Of a stretch of 64,000 bases of DNA, positions 17,071 to 26,912 are shown piece by piece; the stretch's first letter is position 1, and each line of letters opens with the position of its first letter. This DNA comes from Saprospiraceae bacterium. GTDB taxonomy: Bacteria > Bacteroidota > Bacteroidia > Chitinophagales > Saprospiraceae. The notes under the pieces were generated by a model. It ran no database searches, was not told where the DNA came from, and saw nothing but the letters and a program-made list of their open reading frames with translations. Location: assembly GCA_017985675.1 (NCBI GenBank), contig JAGNXB010000001.1, forward strand, positions 124,001 to 188,000, given 5' to 3'. Made by a program: the position numbers and the translations under genes.

Positions 17071-20000
17071 TTATTGTTTAATCATTCTGATAGCAGTGGA
17101 GTAGCCTTGGTCTGTCGTCAACTGCAGAATGTAGAGACCAGGTGAAAGGTTATTTGTTAATGTGGGCACAACCCTGTTTGGACCGGTTTGAACCTGGATT
17201 TTCTCCTGGCCCACCAGGCTGCCCCGGCCGTCAAATGTCTGAAGGAGCATTCCTTCCGTGTACATGGCCACAAATTCTAGTGTAGGCTCGGAACTGAAAG
17301 GATTAGGCATAATCCTGGCAGCCCTTATTGAAAGATTGGGTGTTAAAGTACCCGTGGAACAATCTGTTTTAAAAATAAGCGTGCCCACATCGCTGAGTTT
17401 ATTTTGGCAAATCGTCACCAATTGCACCTCATATTCTGTGCATTCCTCTAACCCAGGAAAAACATAGCTGTTTGTCAAAGTGGGCATTTCAATATCCCAT
17501 GACATTGCTCCTAATGGCCTAAAACGAACAATATATCCAATTCCGGTAGCGGCAGTATCCCATGCCACTGAAGCGGAATTGAGCTCAACACTAACCGTAT
17601 CGAAATAGGAAGGGATGAGGCAGGGGATTTCTCCCGGTGACAGCACAATGCAGTAATCCTCTACTTCACCGTTAAACACCTCTCCACAAGGACCAGGTGA
17701 AAAGCTAAATGCAAGTGATACCCTCATTCTGGTTTCGCCTAAAGGTACCCCCGGAACAGTGAAATTACCGGAAAGGGGTTCATTGCTCACCCCACTTAAG
17801 ATTAACTCTGATCCATCAAAGATGCCATCCTTGTTAAAGTCAATCCAGGCATTTATTACTTCATCAAATTCAAATCCGCTAAAACCAGGAGTTACCGTAA
17901 TCGTGTATACTTTTCCCGTATCAATTGCTGTTGTTTGATCCTCAAAAAAGGCATACCCATTGTTCATACCGGAAATGTTATTTAGGGTATTTAGCTCAAC
18001 AGTCTCAATCCATTCTGATGTAGCAAATGTCCCCTCCAAGGTGCAGTAATCAAAATCTAAACAGGCACCGCAACCAAAACTCTTGAACGTAAAGATTGGT
18101 CCATATGCCGTAGAGTCATTATCGCAAATACTCAACATACGTGCTTCATAATCTGAACACAATAAAAGTGGCGTAATCATGATGGAGTTGGTAGTACTTG
18201 TCAAACTAATCCAATCCGGATTGCCCACTAATCGGTATTGAATGATGTACGTATTTGCAGGTTTTACTTCTTTCCAGGATAACACAACCGTGTCTTCTAC
18301 GATTGAGGCTATTGAAATTGGACGTGGGATACAAGGTGGGTCCGCTTTTACAATATTTACACAATAGTCTTCCACTTCACCTGTGCCAAAAAGCGCGCAA
18401 GGGTTGTTGTCCCCAAAATAAGATTGTGCTACGATCCGCATCCGTGTTGGACCAGCAGCCGCTCCGGATGGAACAGTAAAAGAAAGGGTAACCTCGTCAC
18501 TATCATCATCGTCCAGCAGAGCAACTTGCTCAAATGGCCCGAAAGTACCATTTTGATTATAGTCGATGTAAACCCGGTAATAGGTGCTGTTTGGGCCAAA
18601 TAAAAAGCCGGGTTTGATGACCACATCATAGTCATAGTTAGTGTTTAATATAATCGGCACGTCTTCAAAAAATGCATAACCATTATCCAATCCAGACGAA
18701 TTTGTTTCGCCTGCGATCGTTATCTGATCAATCCATTGTGAGGAGTTCGGAGTACCTCCCGCTTCACAAAAAGTAAAGTCCAGACATGCCCCACAACCTT
18801 TTGATGTAAAAAACAATGAATTACCAAATATGGATTGTGCCGTGTCACAATCCGTACTTATCCGTACCTCGTAATCGACACAAGGCAAAAGACCATTAAT
18901 TTTTAACGGTGGTGTTAACGTTTGTAGCTGGACCCAATTAGGCGTGCCAACTTCGCGGAATTCCACTATGTAGCCTACAGAACTACCAATGGTGGTCCAG
19001 GTAATCGTAGCGGATGTATCGGTAGATGATAATAGGGTTGTTTCATCCGGGTAGTCACAAGGTTCCTGTGCTGAAACAATATTCACACAATAGTCTTCGA
19101 CCTCCCCATAATTAAAGGAACCACATGAAAAAGGAGAAGCGCCAAAAGCCATCTTCACCCTCATACGGGTAGATCCAGGTAAGGCACTGCCTGGAATTTT
19201 GATAAATCCTGTAATCGGATTCGCAGAAGGCGTTGGCCCGATGACCAGCTCATCCACATCATCAAAATCACCATCCTGATTAAAATCAATCCAAACCTGC
19301 CAGGTTTCGGTATAATTGAAACTCCCTGCAAAACCAGGAGTGAGCGTGTATGGATATTTGTAAAAAGTAAGTAAATCCGTACCAAGTGCAGTGAAGTCAG
19401 CATATCCCCCATTGTCACCTGAAACATTGGTAAATGTGCCAACAGCAATACTTTGAATAAATTCCAGACTGGAATCATCCGCATTTGCAGCACAAACAGG
19501 CGTATTAGCACAAGTGGTACAACCGCTTGTGTTGATTTCCACTATTGATATTGAAGAAGATTCGTTCCCACATTCCGATTTTATCTCGACTTGGATAGAA
19601 GTGCATGGTGGAAGATCAACCAGTGTCAGTGATGTGTCTGTTATTCCAGGGAAGACCACATAATCTAAAGCGCCTTCCTCGAGGTAGCTAAACACATAAC
19701 TGGCGCCAGGTACAGGTGACCAGGAAAACGTAGCCGTTGTATCGGTTACTTCTATAATAGTAAAATCAGCAGGTGCATCGCAACAACCATCTGTTGTAAA
19801 TACATGCGCAGCATAAAAGCTGGAATCAACATCGCAAATTGCCCTTATTTCTAATTCATACTCAGTACACAACGTAAGACCACCGAGATTAAATGGTGTT
19901 GAAACATTTGGTAGCTCTGTCCATAAAGGGGCACCCACCATGCGGTAACGCATATCAAATGAAAGAGCTGATCCCGGATCGGACCAGGTTATTGTTGCAT

Positions 20001-21444
20001 CTGTCTCAGTTAGGTTTCCAGCATTCAAGTCAGCAGGCGCCGGACAAGCACTACATGCGGCCATTAACAATTGTACACTGTTATAAGCATTTGCCCGCCC
20101 ACCAGTCACACATAAGTTTTGAAGGTTGGTCAATTGGTCGACACCGTTAAATAGCGCATCTCTAACCAAAAGGGCCGTTTGCCCAGGATTTATTATGGCT
20201 TGATCACCCAGGTCACCACATGGAACGGAATAAAGCAGGCCTATGAGCCCTGCAACGGTGGGGGACGCAAAGGAGGTGCCACTGGTTGCACTGTAACCAC
20301 CGTTATTATTGGTTGTGTATACGTTTTGGCCTGGAGCTGCCAAATCAATGGTCGTAAGTCCAAAACCGGCTGTGACCTTTACATCATTGTGATTTGTTGA
20401 AGTTACAGAAACCAAATATTCACTGGAACAAGCGGTAGGCAGGTCACCTTCAATGTCAATATCTATGCTGAGATTTGCTGTTGCTGCAGCGTTTAGAATG
20501 CCATGCACACCCATCGTATCATAAAAGGCACACCAGATTGGAGCATCAGATGGCTGACCATAATTTATACCCCATGAAGAGTTAACGGCAACGACAAAAG
20601 CGCCTTCCTGTCCATTGGACGCATTATAAATTTTGCGCTGTGTTAAGGCATAATTGTAAGACTCAATAACAGTTGCTTCCTCGGTACTAATGGGCCGTAT
20701 TGTCATTATTTTCACCTGCCAGTTTACACCAGAGACACCTTCGTTATTATTACCTTTTGCGCCAATCATTCCTGAAACCCTGGTGCCATGTGAACCGCCA
20801 ATGCTGACATCGTCATTTCCCTGGGTTGTATTCCATCCCAGAAAATCATCTACGTAACCATTATTATCATCGTCTATTTGATTACCTGGGACTTCAGCGT
20901 GATTCACCCATAGATTCTCCGCCAGGTCAGGATGATTGAGATTTACACCGTCATCAACAACGGCAACAACTATGGTATCTCCCGTAGATGTTAATCCGCC
21001 CGATGTTATTTCCCAAGCGGATATCAGATCCAGATCTGCACCTGCCATCCCTCCGGTTTGACCAGTATTATGCCATTGCCACTGATTCCCAAAATTGGCA
21101 TCATTTGGTGTTCCTCTGGACTCCATAACATGATTAAACTGCGCAGCGATCACATCAGGCATTCTTTGCACAGATTGTAACAGCTCGCGTTCGTTAATTA
21201 ATGTATGATCAACATGTAGCAGCCAGATATTCGATTCCGGAACCAATGCCCGTACTAGCCTTATCCTTGTCGGAATGCCTCTTTGAACTGATGCCTCCCT
21301 TAAAACTGTACTCAACGACTCCTTTGAACGGGTATGTACAATCATATCACCCAAAACGTGGATCGGACGTTGAGCGTAGATAATAAAGGAAGTACACAAG
21401 AGTGTAATTGAAAAAAGCAGCCGGGACATGGAGTGAATATTCAT
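17071..21444 (-). CDS. Secreted subtilisin-like protease with GEVED/FN3 repeats and T9SS type A tail
   Basis: An S8 peptidase of about 1457 residues from this start; ATGs at 21429 and 21504 are alternatives. The signal peptide is MSRLLFSITLLCTSFIIYAQ. The triad, numbered from the 21504 ATG, is Asp 184 in AVVDDGVNLNHPDL, His 239 in GGSHGTRVSG and Ser 411 in GTSFASP. Fibronectin-III-like modules follow (TDATITWSDPGS, DTTATFSWSPVPG), then three GEVED domains, each closed by GEVEDYC and separated by another FN3. The C-terminus is a type A sorting domain (ARIMPNPFSS, LSPGLYILQL). It is probably an exported exoprotease or proprotein-processing enzyme anchored at the surface. The sequence upstream is an AT-rich spacer without a clear promoter box. 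Confidence 0.92.
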   Translation of the reverse strand: MNIHSMSRLLFSITLLCTSFIIYAQRPIHVLGDMIVHTRSKESLSTVLREASVQRGIPTRIRLVRALVPESNIWLLHVDHTLINERELLQSVQRMPDVIAAQFNHVMESRGTPNDANFGNQWQWHNTGQTGGMAGADLDLISAWEITSGGLTSTGDTIVVAVVDDGVNLNHPDLAENLWVNHAEVPGNQIDDDNNGYVDDFLGWNTTQGNDDVSIGGSHGTRVSGMIGAKGNNNEGVSGVNWQVKIMTIRPISTEEATVIESYNYALTQRKIYNASNGQEGAFVVAVNSSWGINYGQPSDAPIWCAFYDTMGVHGILNAAATANLSIDIDIEGDLPTACSSEYLVSVTSTNHNDVKVTAGFGLTTIDLAAPGQNVYTTNNNGGYSATSGTSFASPTVAGLIGLLYSVPCGDLGDQAIINPGQTALLVRDALFNGVDQLTNLQNLCVTGGRANAYNSVQLLMAACSACPAPADLNAGNLTETDATITWSDPGSALSFDMRYRMVGAPLWTELPNVSTPFNLGGLTLCTEYELEIRAICDVDSSFYAAHVFTTDGCCDAPADFTIIEVTDTTATFSWSPVPGASYVFSYLEEGALDYVVFPGITDTSLTLVDLPPCTSIQVEIKSECGNESSSISIVEINTSGCTTCANTPVCAANADDSSLEFIQSIAVGTFTNVSGDNGGYADFTALGTDLLTFYKYPYTLTPGFAGSFNYTETWQVWIDFNQDGDFDDVDELVIGPTPSANPITGFIKIPGSALPGSTRMRVKMAFGASPFSCGSFNYGEVEDYCVNIVSAQEPCDYPDETTLLSSTDTSATITWTTIGSSVGYIVEFREVGTPNWVQLQTLTPPLKINGLLPCVDYEVRISTDCDTAQSIFGNSLFFTSKGCGACLDFTFCEAGGTPNSSQWIDQITIAGETNSSGLDNGYAFFEDVPIILNTNYDYDVVIKPGFLFGPNSTYYRVYIDYNQNGTFGPFEQVALLDDDDSDEVTLSFTVPSGAAAGPTRMRIVAQSYFGDNNPCALFGTGEVEDYCVNIVKADPPCIPRPISIASIVEDTVVLSWKEVKPANTYIIQYRLVGNPDWISLTSTTNSIMITPLLLCSDYEARMLSICDNDSTAYGPIFTFKSFGCGACLDFDYCTLEGTFATSEWIETVELNTLNNISGMNNGYAFFEDQTTAIDTGKVYTITVTPGFSGFEFDEVINAWIDFNKDGIFDGSELILSGVSNEPLSGNFTVPGVPLGETRMRVSLAFSFSPGPCGEVFNGEVEDYCIVLSPGEIPCLIPSYFDTVSVELNSASVAWDTAATGIGYIVRFRPLGAMSWDIEMPTLTNSYVFPGLEECTEYEVQLVTICQNKLSDVGTLIFKTDCSTGTLTPNLSIRAARIMPNPFSSEPTLEFVAMYTEGMLLQTFDGRGSLVGQEKIQVQTGPNRVVPTLTNNLSPGLYILQLTTDQGYSTAIRMIKQ
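17640..19840 (-). repeat. Three ~715-bp internal repeats in the subtilase gene
   Basis: The GEVEDYC-coding segment recurs near 17655, 18367 and 19090, each time followed by an FN3-coding segment. The repeats are diverged at the DNA level. Confidence 0.6.
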
Positions 21445-21887
21445 CATAGTTAATTGCATAAGCCAATGCGAATTTAAATCAAAATCTGGCATTGATTGAT
21501 CCAAAAAACAGTAAGGGGTATCTTGATAGACAATAGTTTGCCGAACTATACATTAAATTTAAGATTTAATGGCCTTTTTTGGTTGGCAAGATAACAGCAG
21601 ATAAGGGAGTTTATCCAAGACTAAACTGGCATTTTGAGGAAGGAGGAGGTAGCTATCATGCCAGAAAAATGACAAATGCTTGCAGGCAAAGGGAAGAATT
21701 GTGGCGTGTCCTTCAAATGCGTTTTGATTGGTTGGCTAATTGAAGTGCCATAGAAGTATAAGTATCCTTTGTAATGTATAGTAAAATGTAAGTTAGGTGC
21801 GTTTATATCATCATTATACCTAATAGAATGAGTTTAGCTATCTTTACGCACCGTCCCGAAACCGCATTACCTAAATTTCCTTTGCCT
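21445..21887. other. Intergenic region between divergent genes
   Basis: About 440 bases without a supportable gene. It contains the AT-rich inverted repeat ATTAAAT-ttaag-ATTTAAT (21552-21558 with 21564-21570), a possible operator between the divergent genes. A near-consensus -7 box (ATCCTTTG, 21764-21771) lies upstream of the plus-strand gene. Confidence 0.5.
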
Positions 21888-24269
21888 ATGAAATCCTTGC
21901 GGTTCATTTTCATCATAACCTTTTCGCTATTCGTCAGCACGACATTTGGCCAGATAGCCAAGTTGAAGGTTTCTGACAAACAATTTGAATTGCATGCTTA
22001 TAAGGCAGCTTTGCAAAATTATTTATCCCAACTAAAAGCAGACACGGCATCTGTTCACATCCAAACGCGAATTGGGGCTTGCTATTACCATTTAAATCAA
22101 CCAGCGGAAGCGATTCAATGGTTTGGAAAAGTGTTCGCTGCCAAGAAGCTGGATGCAGTCAGTTTAAACATGTTGGGCCAGGCTTACCGAATGACTGGCA
22201 ATTATCAGGATGCACTGAATATTTTCCGATTATATAGTGATATCGATCCTGTTCAAGCCAAACATTTTGAAGATGCAGTAGTCTGGGCAATGGCAAATCG
22301 AGCAGGTAAAGATATTTATCAGATTAAATCTGAACGCATAAATTCTGATGCCTCCGAGTTTGGCTTGGCTCTAATGGGTGAAAAAGTTGTGTTCAACAGT
22401 TTCAATGCAAACGTGGACAATGCGCCTGCTGGCTGGGTATCTGGCGACACTTATCATTATTTGTACAGTTCTCGAAAGGACCCCAATGACTTCCTTGTTC
22501 CACCTGGATTATTTAAAAAGGAACTTCGTTTCACAGCAAATGATGGTCCGGTTGTTTTTTCTCCGAATGGGAAAGATGTCGTATTTATGCGCACCCAATT
22601 TGCTGGAAACACCAGGCTGACAACCGAAGCAGGATTCCAATCCAGCCTTTTTCTTGCCGATGTGAATGAAAGCGGACTTTGGGAAAATATCCGTCCATTC
22701 CCTTATAACGGTGCAGGCTATTCTTGTGCCTGGCCAAGTTTTAGTCCGGATGGTAGCGCGCTTTACTTTGCTTCTGATCGGCCGGAAGGATTAGGGGGAA
22801 TGGACATTTATATGTGCAAATTTATCAACAGTGAGTGGACGGATCCTGTAAATCTAGGCGGAGTGGTAAATTCTCCAGGACATGAAATTACGCCTTTCGC
22901 AGGAGAGAATGTACTGTATTTTTCTAGTGACTGGCATTATGGTTATGGTGGTTTTGATCAATTCAAAGCAATCAAAAACAACAAAAATTATATTTCGACC
23001 TTTAACATGGGACCTGAGATGAACAGTTCGGGTGATGATCTTGGTTTGGTCTTTTCCTCCGAACCAACAAAAGGCTATTTCATTTCAAATCGCAAAGGAA
23101 ATGGGGACCTTGATATCTTTCAGTTTGCTACAGCCTTGAAATCATGGCCCATGCAAATAAGAGATGCCGTGACGGACAAGCCGGTTAGCGGCGCTGCGCT
23201 CAACCTTTCTGGATGTGGTGGTGGTTCATTAGTCTCCGATGAGCAAGGCATGGTGCAGATGACGATGACCGCATTGCCCCCTTGTAAAATACCAGTTGAA
23301 CATGCTGAATATGCGTCTACCAGTGTTGATGCCCGATTATTGGGGTTGTCTGAAGGCCTCTACACGATAAATTTACGACCCAAATCATGGCTATTTCCGC
23401 TGGATATGGTTGATAAACGGGCAAAGCAACCTCTTGTTGACGCACGTTTGCGTGTGACAGATCAGAAAACAGGACAATATCAGGATTACGTAACGGATGA
23501 TCAGGGACACATCGATCTTGCGCTTGCTCCGCAGTCAATTTACTTTATAAACGTAACCAAAGAAGGGTATAACCACATTGGACAAACAATCAATACTTCG
23601 GAAAAGCCAGATAAATCGTTGTTGGGTGTTTGGGAAATGGAATCCTCTTCTTTAGCCCCAAATCTAACAGGTGAGGGCAAAGGTCAGGTGGTCAGTTCAG
23701 ACACAAAAGGAATGCTCGAAGCAGTTAGTAAAGCTCCCGACGCAACCGCTTTTGCCATCCAGGTAGCAGCCATCAAGTCACAAAGTGATGCTGACGTCCG
23801 CCAATTTGAATCATTGGCAAGATTTGGGACAGTTTATCAAAAAGTGGATAGTACAAACATCAGGATTCGGATTGGGCTTTTTGAGGATCGGAATGAGGCG
23901 GTTAGAATTGCACGTGAAATCGAAAAAATGGGCTATCCTGGCGCATTTGTAGTTTCCGAAAAAGCAGAAACCTTACTGGATAAGGTGATGTTATCCATGG
24001 CTAAAACTAAACCTGATGTACCTGTGTCCTCTGGACAATATATGATTAGGCTGGCTGCTTATAAAAATCCTAAATGGTTTGAAGCTGGCAACTTAAGTCA
24101 GTTCGGGCCTATTGGTGAAGAAGTTGCGGGTGAATGGACCGTTAAATTTATTCAAGGCATCCTATCACTGACTAAAGCAAGGGAAGCGTCGGCATGGGCC
24201 AAACAAAATGGATTCCCGGAAGCCTATATCATTCAGGAAAAAGAGGGCGTTCGTCAAAGGGTTGATTAA
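21888..24269 (+). CDS. PorE-like protein ending in SPOR domains instead of OmpA
   Basis: 793 residues from the ATG at 21888, which begins a good signal peptide (MKSLRFIFIITFSLFVSTTFGQ); the ATG at 21828 would add 20 unlikely residues. TPR-like helices cover about 25-140. Beta-propeller PD40 strands follow (FSPDGSALYFASDRPEGLGG, LGLVFSSEPTKGYFISNRKG), then two carboxypeptidase-regulatory-like sandwiches. The last ~180 residues carry two SPOR-like repeats (FAIQVAAIKSQSDADVRQFE with IRIGLFEDRNEAVRIAREI; YMIRLAAYKNPKWFEAGNL). SPOR domains bind peptidoglycan glycan strands lacking peptides. The protein is thus a PorE-type scaffold with a different wall anchor. Its 3' end overlaps tilS by 41 bases on the opposite strand. 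Confidence 0.85.
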   Translation: MKSLRFIFIITFSLFVSTTFGQIAKLKVSDKQFELHAYKAALQNYLSQLKADTASVHIQTRIGACYYHLNQPAEAIQWFGKVFAAKKLDAVSLNMLGQAYRMTGNYQDALNIFRLYSDIDPVQAKHFEDAVVWAMANRAGKDIYQIKSERINSDASEFGLALMGEKVVFNSFNANVDNAPAGWVSGDTYHYLYSSRKDPNDFLVPPGLFKKELRFTANDGPVVFSPNGKDVVFMRTQFAGNTRLTTEAGFQSSLFLADVNESGLWENIRPFPYNGAGYSCAWPSFSPDGSALYFASDRPEGLGGMDIYMCKFINSEWTDPVNLGGVVNSPGHEITPFAGENVLYFSSDWHYGYGGFDQFKAIKNNKNYISTFNMGPEMNSSGDDLGLVFSSEPTKGYFISNRKGNGDLDIFQFATALKSWPMQIRDAVTDKPVSGAALNLSGCGGGSLVSDEQGMVQMTMTALPPCKIPVEHAEYASTSVDARLLGLSEGLYTINLRPKSWLFPLDMVDKRAKQPLVDARLRVTDQKTGQYQDYVTDDQGHIDLALAPQSIYFINVTKEGYNHIGQTINTSEKPDKSLLGVWEMESSSLAPNLTGEGKGQVVSSDTKGMLEAVSKAPDATAFAIQVAAIKSQSDADVRQFESLARFGTVYQKVDSTNIRIRIGLFEDRNEAVRIAREIEKMGYPGAFVVSEKAETLLDKVMLSMAKTKPDVPVSSGQYMIRLAAYKNPKWFEAGNLSQFGPIGEEVAGEWTVKFIQGILSLTKAREASAWAKQNGFPEAYIIQEKEGVRQRVD

Positions 24270-25626
24270 TTGCCGGGTGCCAACTGCACATCAGGTAAGT
24301 CGAAGCAGCGTTAAAGATTCTTGCATTCTCTGCTATGCGGAGGCCAAGGACCCACCAAATGGTTTCGTCCACGGTAAGCACAAGTGTTTTGTCCTTTGTA
24401 TGCCTGTCCAGCTTGCGATCCGTCAGTAAGGTTTTTACTTTCTGCCGACCATGCATGCCCAGGGGATGAAACTTATCCCCAGGTTCCCAAAGCCGCAGCA
24501 CCATATGTCCTTTAATAGCTGATGTGTCAATAAAAAGGATATTTGGATCTCCAGAAAGTTGGTCTGGAATGGCTGTATTGAGGGTTAGTACTAATGATCC
24601 GATAGGTGTCGTAATATGGCTTTCCTTTGGCTCCAATGGAATTGGCTCGAAATGATAGGCTGGATTTTGAGCAGAGCATAATAATCTTCCTCTGTCATGC
24701 ACCAGACGATAAACATGTGTAAGGAATTGCTGACCAGAACTACCCTCGTCCAATAACAGCATATTTTCTATTTGCTGAGGGGTGAATCCGTAAGGGGTAA
24801 GCAACGTAAATAACGCAAATGATGAAAATTGGTAGCGCTGTAGTTTGCTAAGTTTTAAAGTGAAGCCATCCTTTAATTCATAAAAAACCTCTGGTTTTAT
24901 CTGGGTTACAGCCCACTTAGCAGCCTGCAACCCAGAGGCCACGTGCAATGAGTTTGCAGCCACTCTTGCTGCCAGACCAGGTCGGAGCGATTCCATTAAC
25001 GGCGTGATCGTGTGCCTCAACTTGTTACGCAAATAGTCATCGCCCAGATTGCTGGCATCCAGGCGAAAGGGAAGATCAAAGACATCAATATAAGCCATGA
25101 TTTCCTCACGGGTAATACCCAGCATTGGCCGGCAAATTGTGCCCCTCCGAACCGGGATGCCCTGCATGCCACTCAACCCACTTCCTCTCATCAGCGCCAA
25201 TAGAATCGTTTCTACCTGATCTTCCGCTTGGTGTCCGGTTAAAATGTGGCTGTAGCCTTCCGTTTCTATCAATTCAGCCCACCATTGGTACCTGATATCA
25301 CGTGCTGTTTCCTGGAGTGAAGTTTGCCGTTCATTAGCAGTTTTTTTTGTATCCACCCGTTTTATATACACCGGCACGTCCCACGATGTTGCCAATGTGG
25401 TTACGAGTAGTTCATCCTGTTCGGAATCTTCACCTCGGAGGCCATAATTCACATGTGCAAGACCTATAGGTAAACCCGTATTTTTACTTAGATGGGCTAA
25501 AACGACACTGTCAGGGCCACCGCTTATGCCAACTAATAGCCGATCTCCTTTATTCCAAAATCCCTGGAGTCGCACCATATTTTGGAATTTTTTTATTACC
25601 CCTTCTGCAATCGTAATATTTGTCAT
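24229..25626 (-). CDS. tilS: tRNA(Ile)-lysidine synthase
   Basis: An N-type ATP pyrophosphatase that converts C34 of the CAU-anticodon isoleucine tRNA to lysidine, so that AUA codons are read as isoleucine. The PP-loop SGGPDSVVLAHLS lies near residues 34-46, and the TilS signature HILTGHQAEDQVETILLALM with SGLSGMQGIP follows. The C-terminus contains the substrate-binding domain (LRLWEPGDKFHPLGM, KVKTLLTDRKLDR). Its length of 465 residues is normal. The stop lies inside the last codons of the convergent PorE-like gene. The 239 bases between its start and mltG hold nothing recognisable. Confidence 0.95.
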   Translation of the reverse strand: MTNITIAEGVIKKFQNMVRLQGFWNKGDRLLVGISGGPDSVVLAHLSKNTGLPIGLAHVNYGLRGEDSEQDELLVTTLATSWDVPVYIKRVDTKKTANERQTSLQETARDIRYQWWAELIETEGYSHILTGHQAEDQVETILLALMRGSGLSGMQGIPVRRGTICRPMLGITREEIMAYIDVFDLPFRLDASNLGDDYLRNKLRHTITPLMESLRPGLAARVAANSLHVASGLQAAKWAVTQIKPEVFYELKDGFTLKLSKLQRYQFSSFALFTLLTPYGFTPQQIENMLLLDEGSSGQQFLTHVYRLVHDRGRLLCSAQNPAYHFEPIPLEPKESHITTPIGSLVLTLNTAIPDQLSGDPNILFIDTSAIKGHMVLRLWEPGDKFHPLGMHGRQKVKTLLTDRKLDRHTKDKTLVLTVDETIWWVLGLRIAENARIFNAASTYLMCSWHPAINQPFDERPLFPE

Positions 25627-25865
25627 GAATTTATGTAGCGTACGATGGATTAAACTATTGATTTATTAACCTGGGATGGAGGTGTCTTTCCATTCAATCA
25701 TTCCAGCTATACAATTCCTATTACCTCATCACGCTGCCATAGTAATACTAATGGGCTTTAGATCGTGATCCTACTTAGGTTAGGGCATGGTTCCAATAAT
25801 TTTAATCTACACTAGAAATGTCCTGCTCGAACCTTTGATGCGGCAAATGCTCAGGCCAATCGGAG

Positions 25866-26912
25866 TTACCTGAAAATACCCTGACTATTCATCCATGCCT
25901 GGAACCGGCGGGCATTTTCATTATGTGCTGCAAGTGTTTTGGCGAAGGCATGTGCCCCACTGTTATCCGCTTTAGCACAGAAATAAAGATAGTCGTGGTT
26001 TTCAGGATTTAAAGCGGCATCAATCGTTCGTATCTCAGGCATGCAGATGGGGCCTGGTGGCAAGCCCCCATACATATAGGTATTATATGGTGAATCATAA
26101 GTAAGGTCTGAAAACAGAATCCGTTCCTTGTCAAAGGCCTTCTTAGCAAAAACTACCGTTGGATCAGCCTGAAGGAGAATTCCCGATTCAAGCCGATTAA
26201 GATAAACCCCGGCAATGGTTGGTTTTTCTTTTTGTACCAGCGTTTCCTTTTCAATGATAGAAGCCAATATGTAAACCTGTGTTGTTGTTAACCCGAGATT
26301 GGCGGCTTGTCGTTGACGTTCAGCATTCCAAAATCGTTTATTTTCTTCCCACATCCGTTCAAATAGTTGTGCTGGCGATGTATTCCACCATATTTCATAT
26401 GTATTCGGAACAAATAGACACATAGTGCTATCCTCACCAAATGGAATGTTGTTATCATAGGTTCGCAAACGAATAAGTGCTTCTAAAAGGGCGAGGGAGT
26501 CTGGTTCGATTTGCCCGGCGATTTTGCCGGCAAGTTCTTCCAGCGTTCGCACATTATTAATAGTAAGCCTAACCGGCTGCTGATTGCCACTGCGCAGATG
26601 CCTGACAAGGGTAAGGTTGTTCCATCCAGACTCCAGTTTATATTTACCGGGCTTTATTTTTGAAGGATATCCTAATCGTTCGGAGCATGTTATAAAACTT
26701 TTTTTATCCAATAATGCACCCGAAAGTACCAATGAATCAGTCACCTGACTAAAGCTGGCGCCGGTAGGGATGATTAAATAACTATTCTCTTTCAGAGAGG
26801 CGAGATTACTCCTTTGGAATGTCGGATAGAACCATAAAAAATAAAATATAGCACTTACCGATAAACCGACAATGCTAATAATTACGAAGATTTTCCAAAA
26901 CCTGCTAAGCAT
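25866..26912 (-). CDS. mltG: Endolytic transglycosylase MltG (YceG-like)
   Basis: A membrane-anchored lytic transglycosylase that cuts nascent glycan strands inside peptidoglycan. It has one N-terminal transmembrane helix (IFVIISIVGLSVSAIFYFLW), a LysM-like lead-in (LIIPTGASFSQVTDSL) and the YceG catalytic domain with ILASIIEKET, whose last Glu is the expected catalytic residue, and VYLNRLESGILLQADPT. A TTG at 26915 could also start the protein, but the ATG at 26912 overlaps the panB stop as TGATG, the usual translational coupling, so I prefer it (348 aa). Confidence 0.93.
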   Translation of the reverse strand: MLSRFWKIFVIISIVGLSVSAIFYFLWFYPTFQRSNLASLKENSYLIIPTGASFSQVTDSLVLSGALLDKKSFITCSERLGYPSKIKPGKYKLESGWNNLTLVRHLRSGNQQPVRLTINNVRTLEELAGKIAGQIEPDSLALLEALIRLRTYDNNIPFGEDSTMCLFVPNTYEIWWNTSPAQLFERMWEENKRFWNAERQRQAANLGLTTTQVYILASIIEKETLVQKEKPTIAGVYLNRLESGILLQADPTVVFAKKAFDKERILFSDLTYDSPYNTYMYGGLPPGPICMPEIRTIDAALNPENHDYLYFCAKADNSGAHAFAKTLAAHNENARRFQAWMNSQGIFR

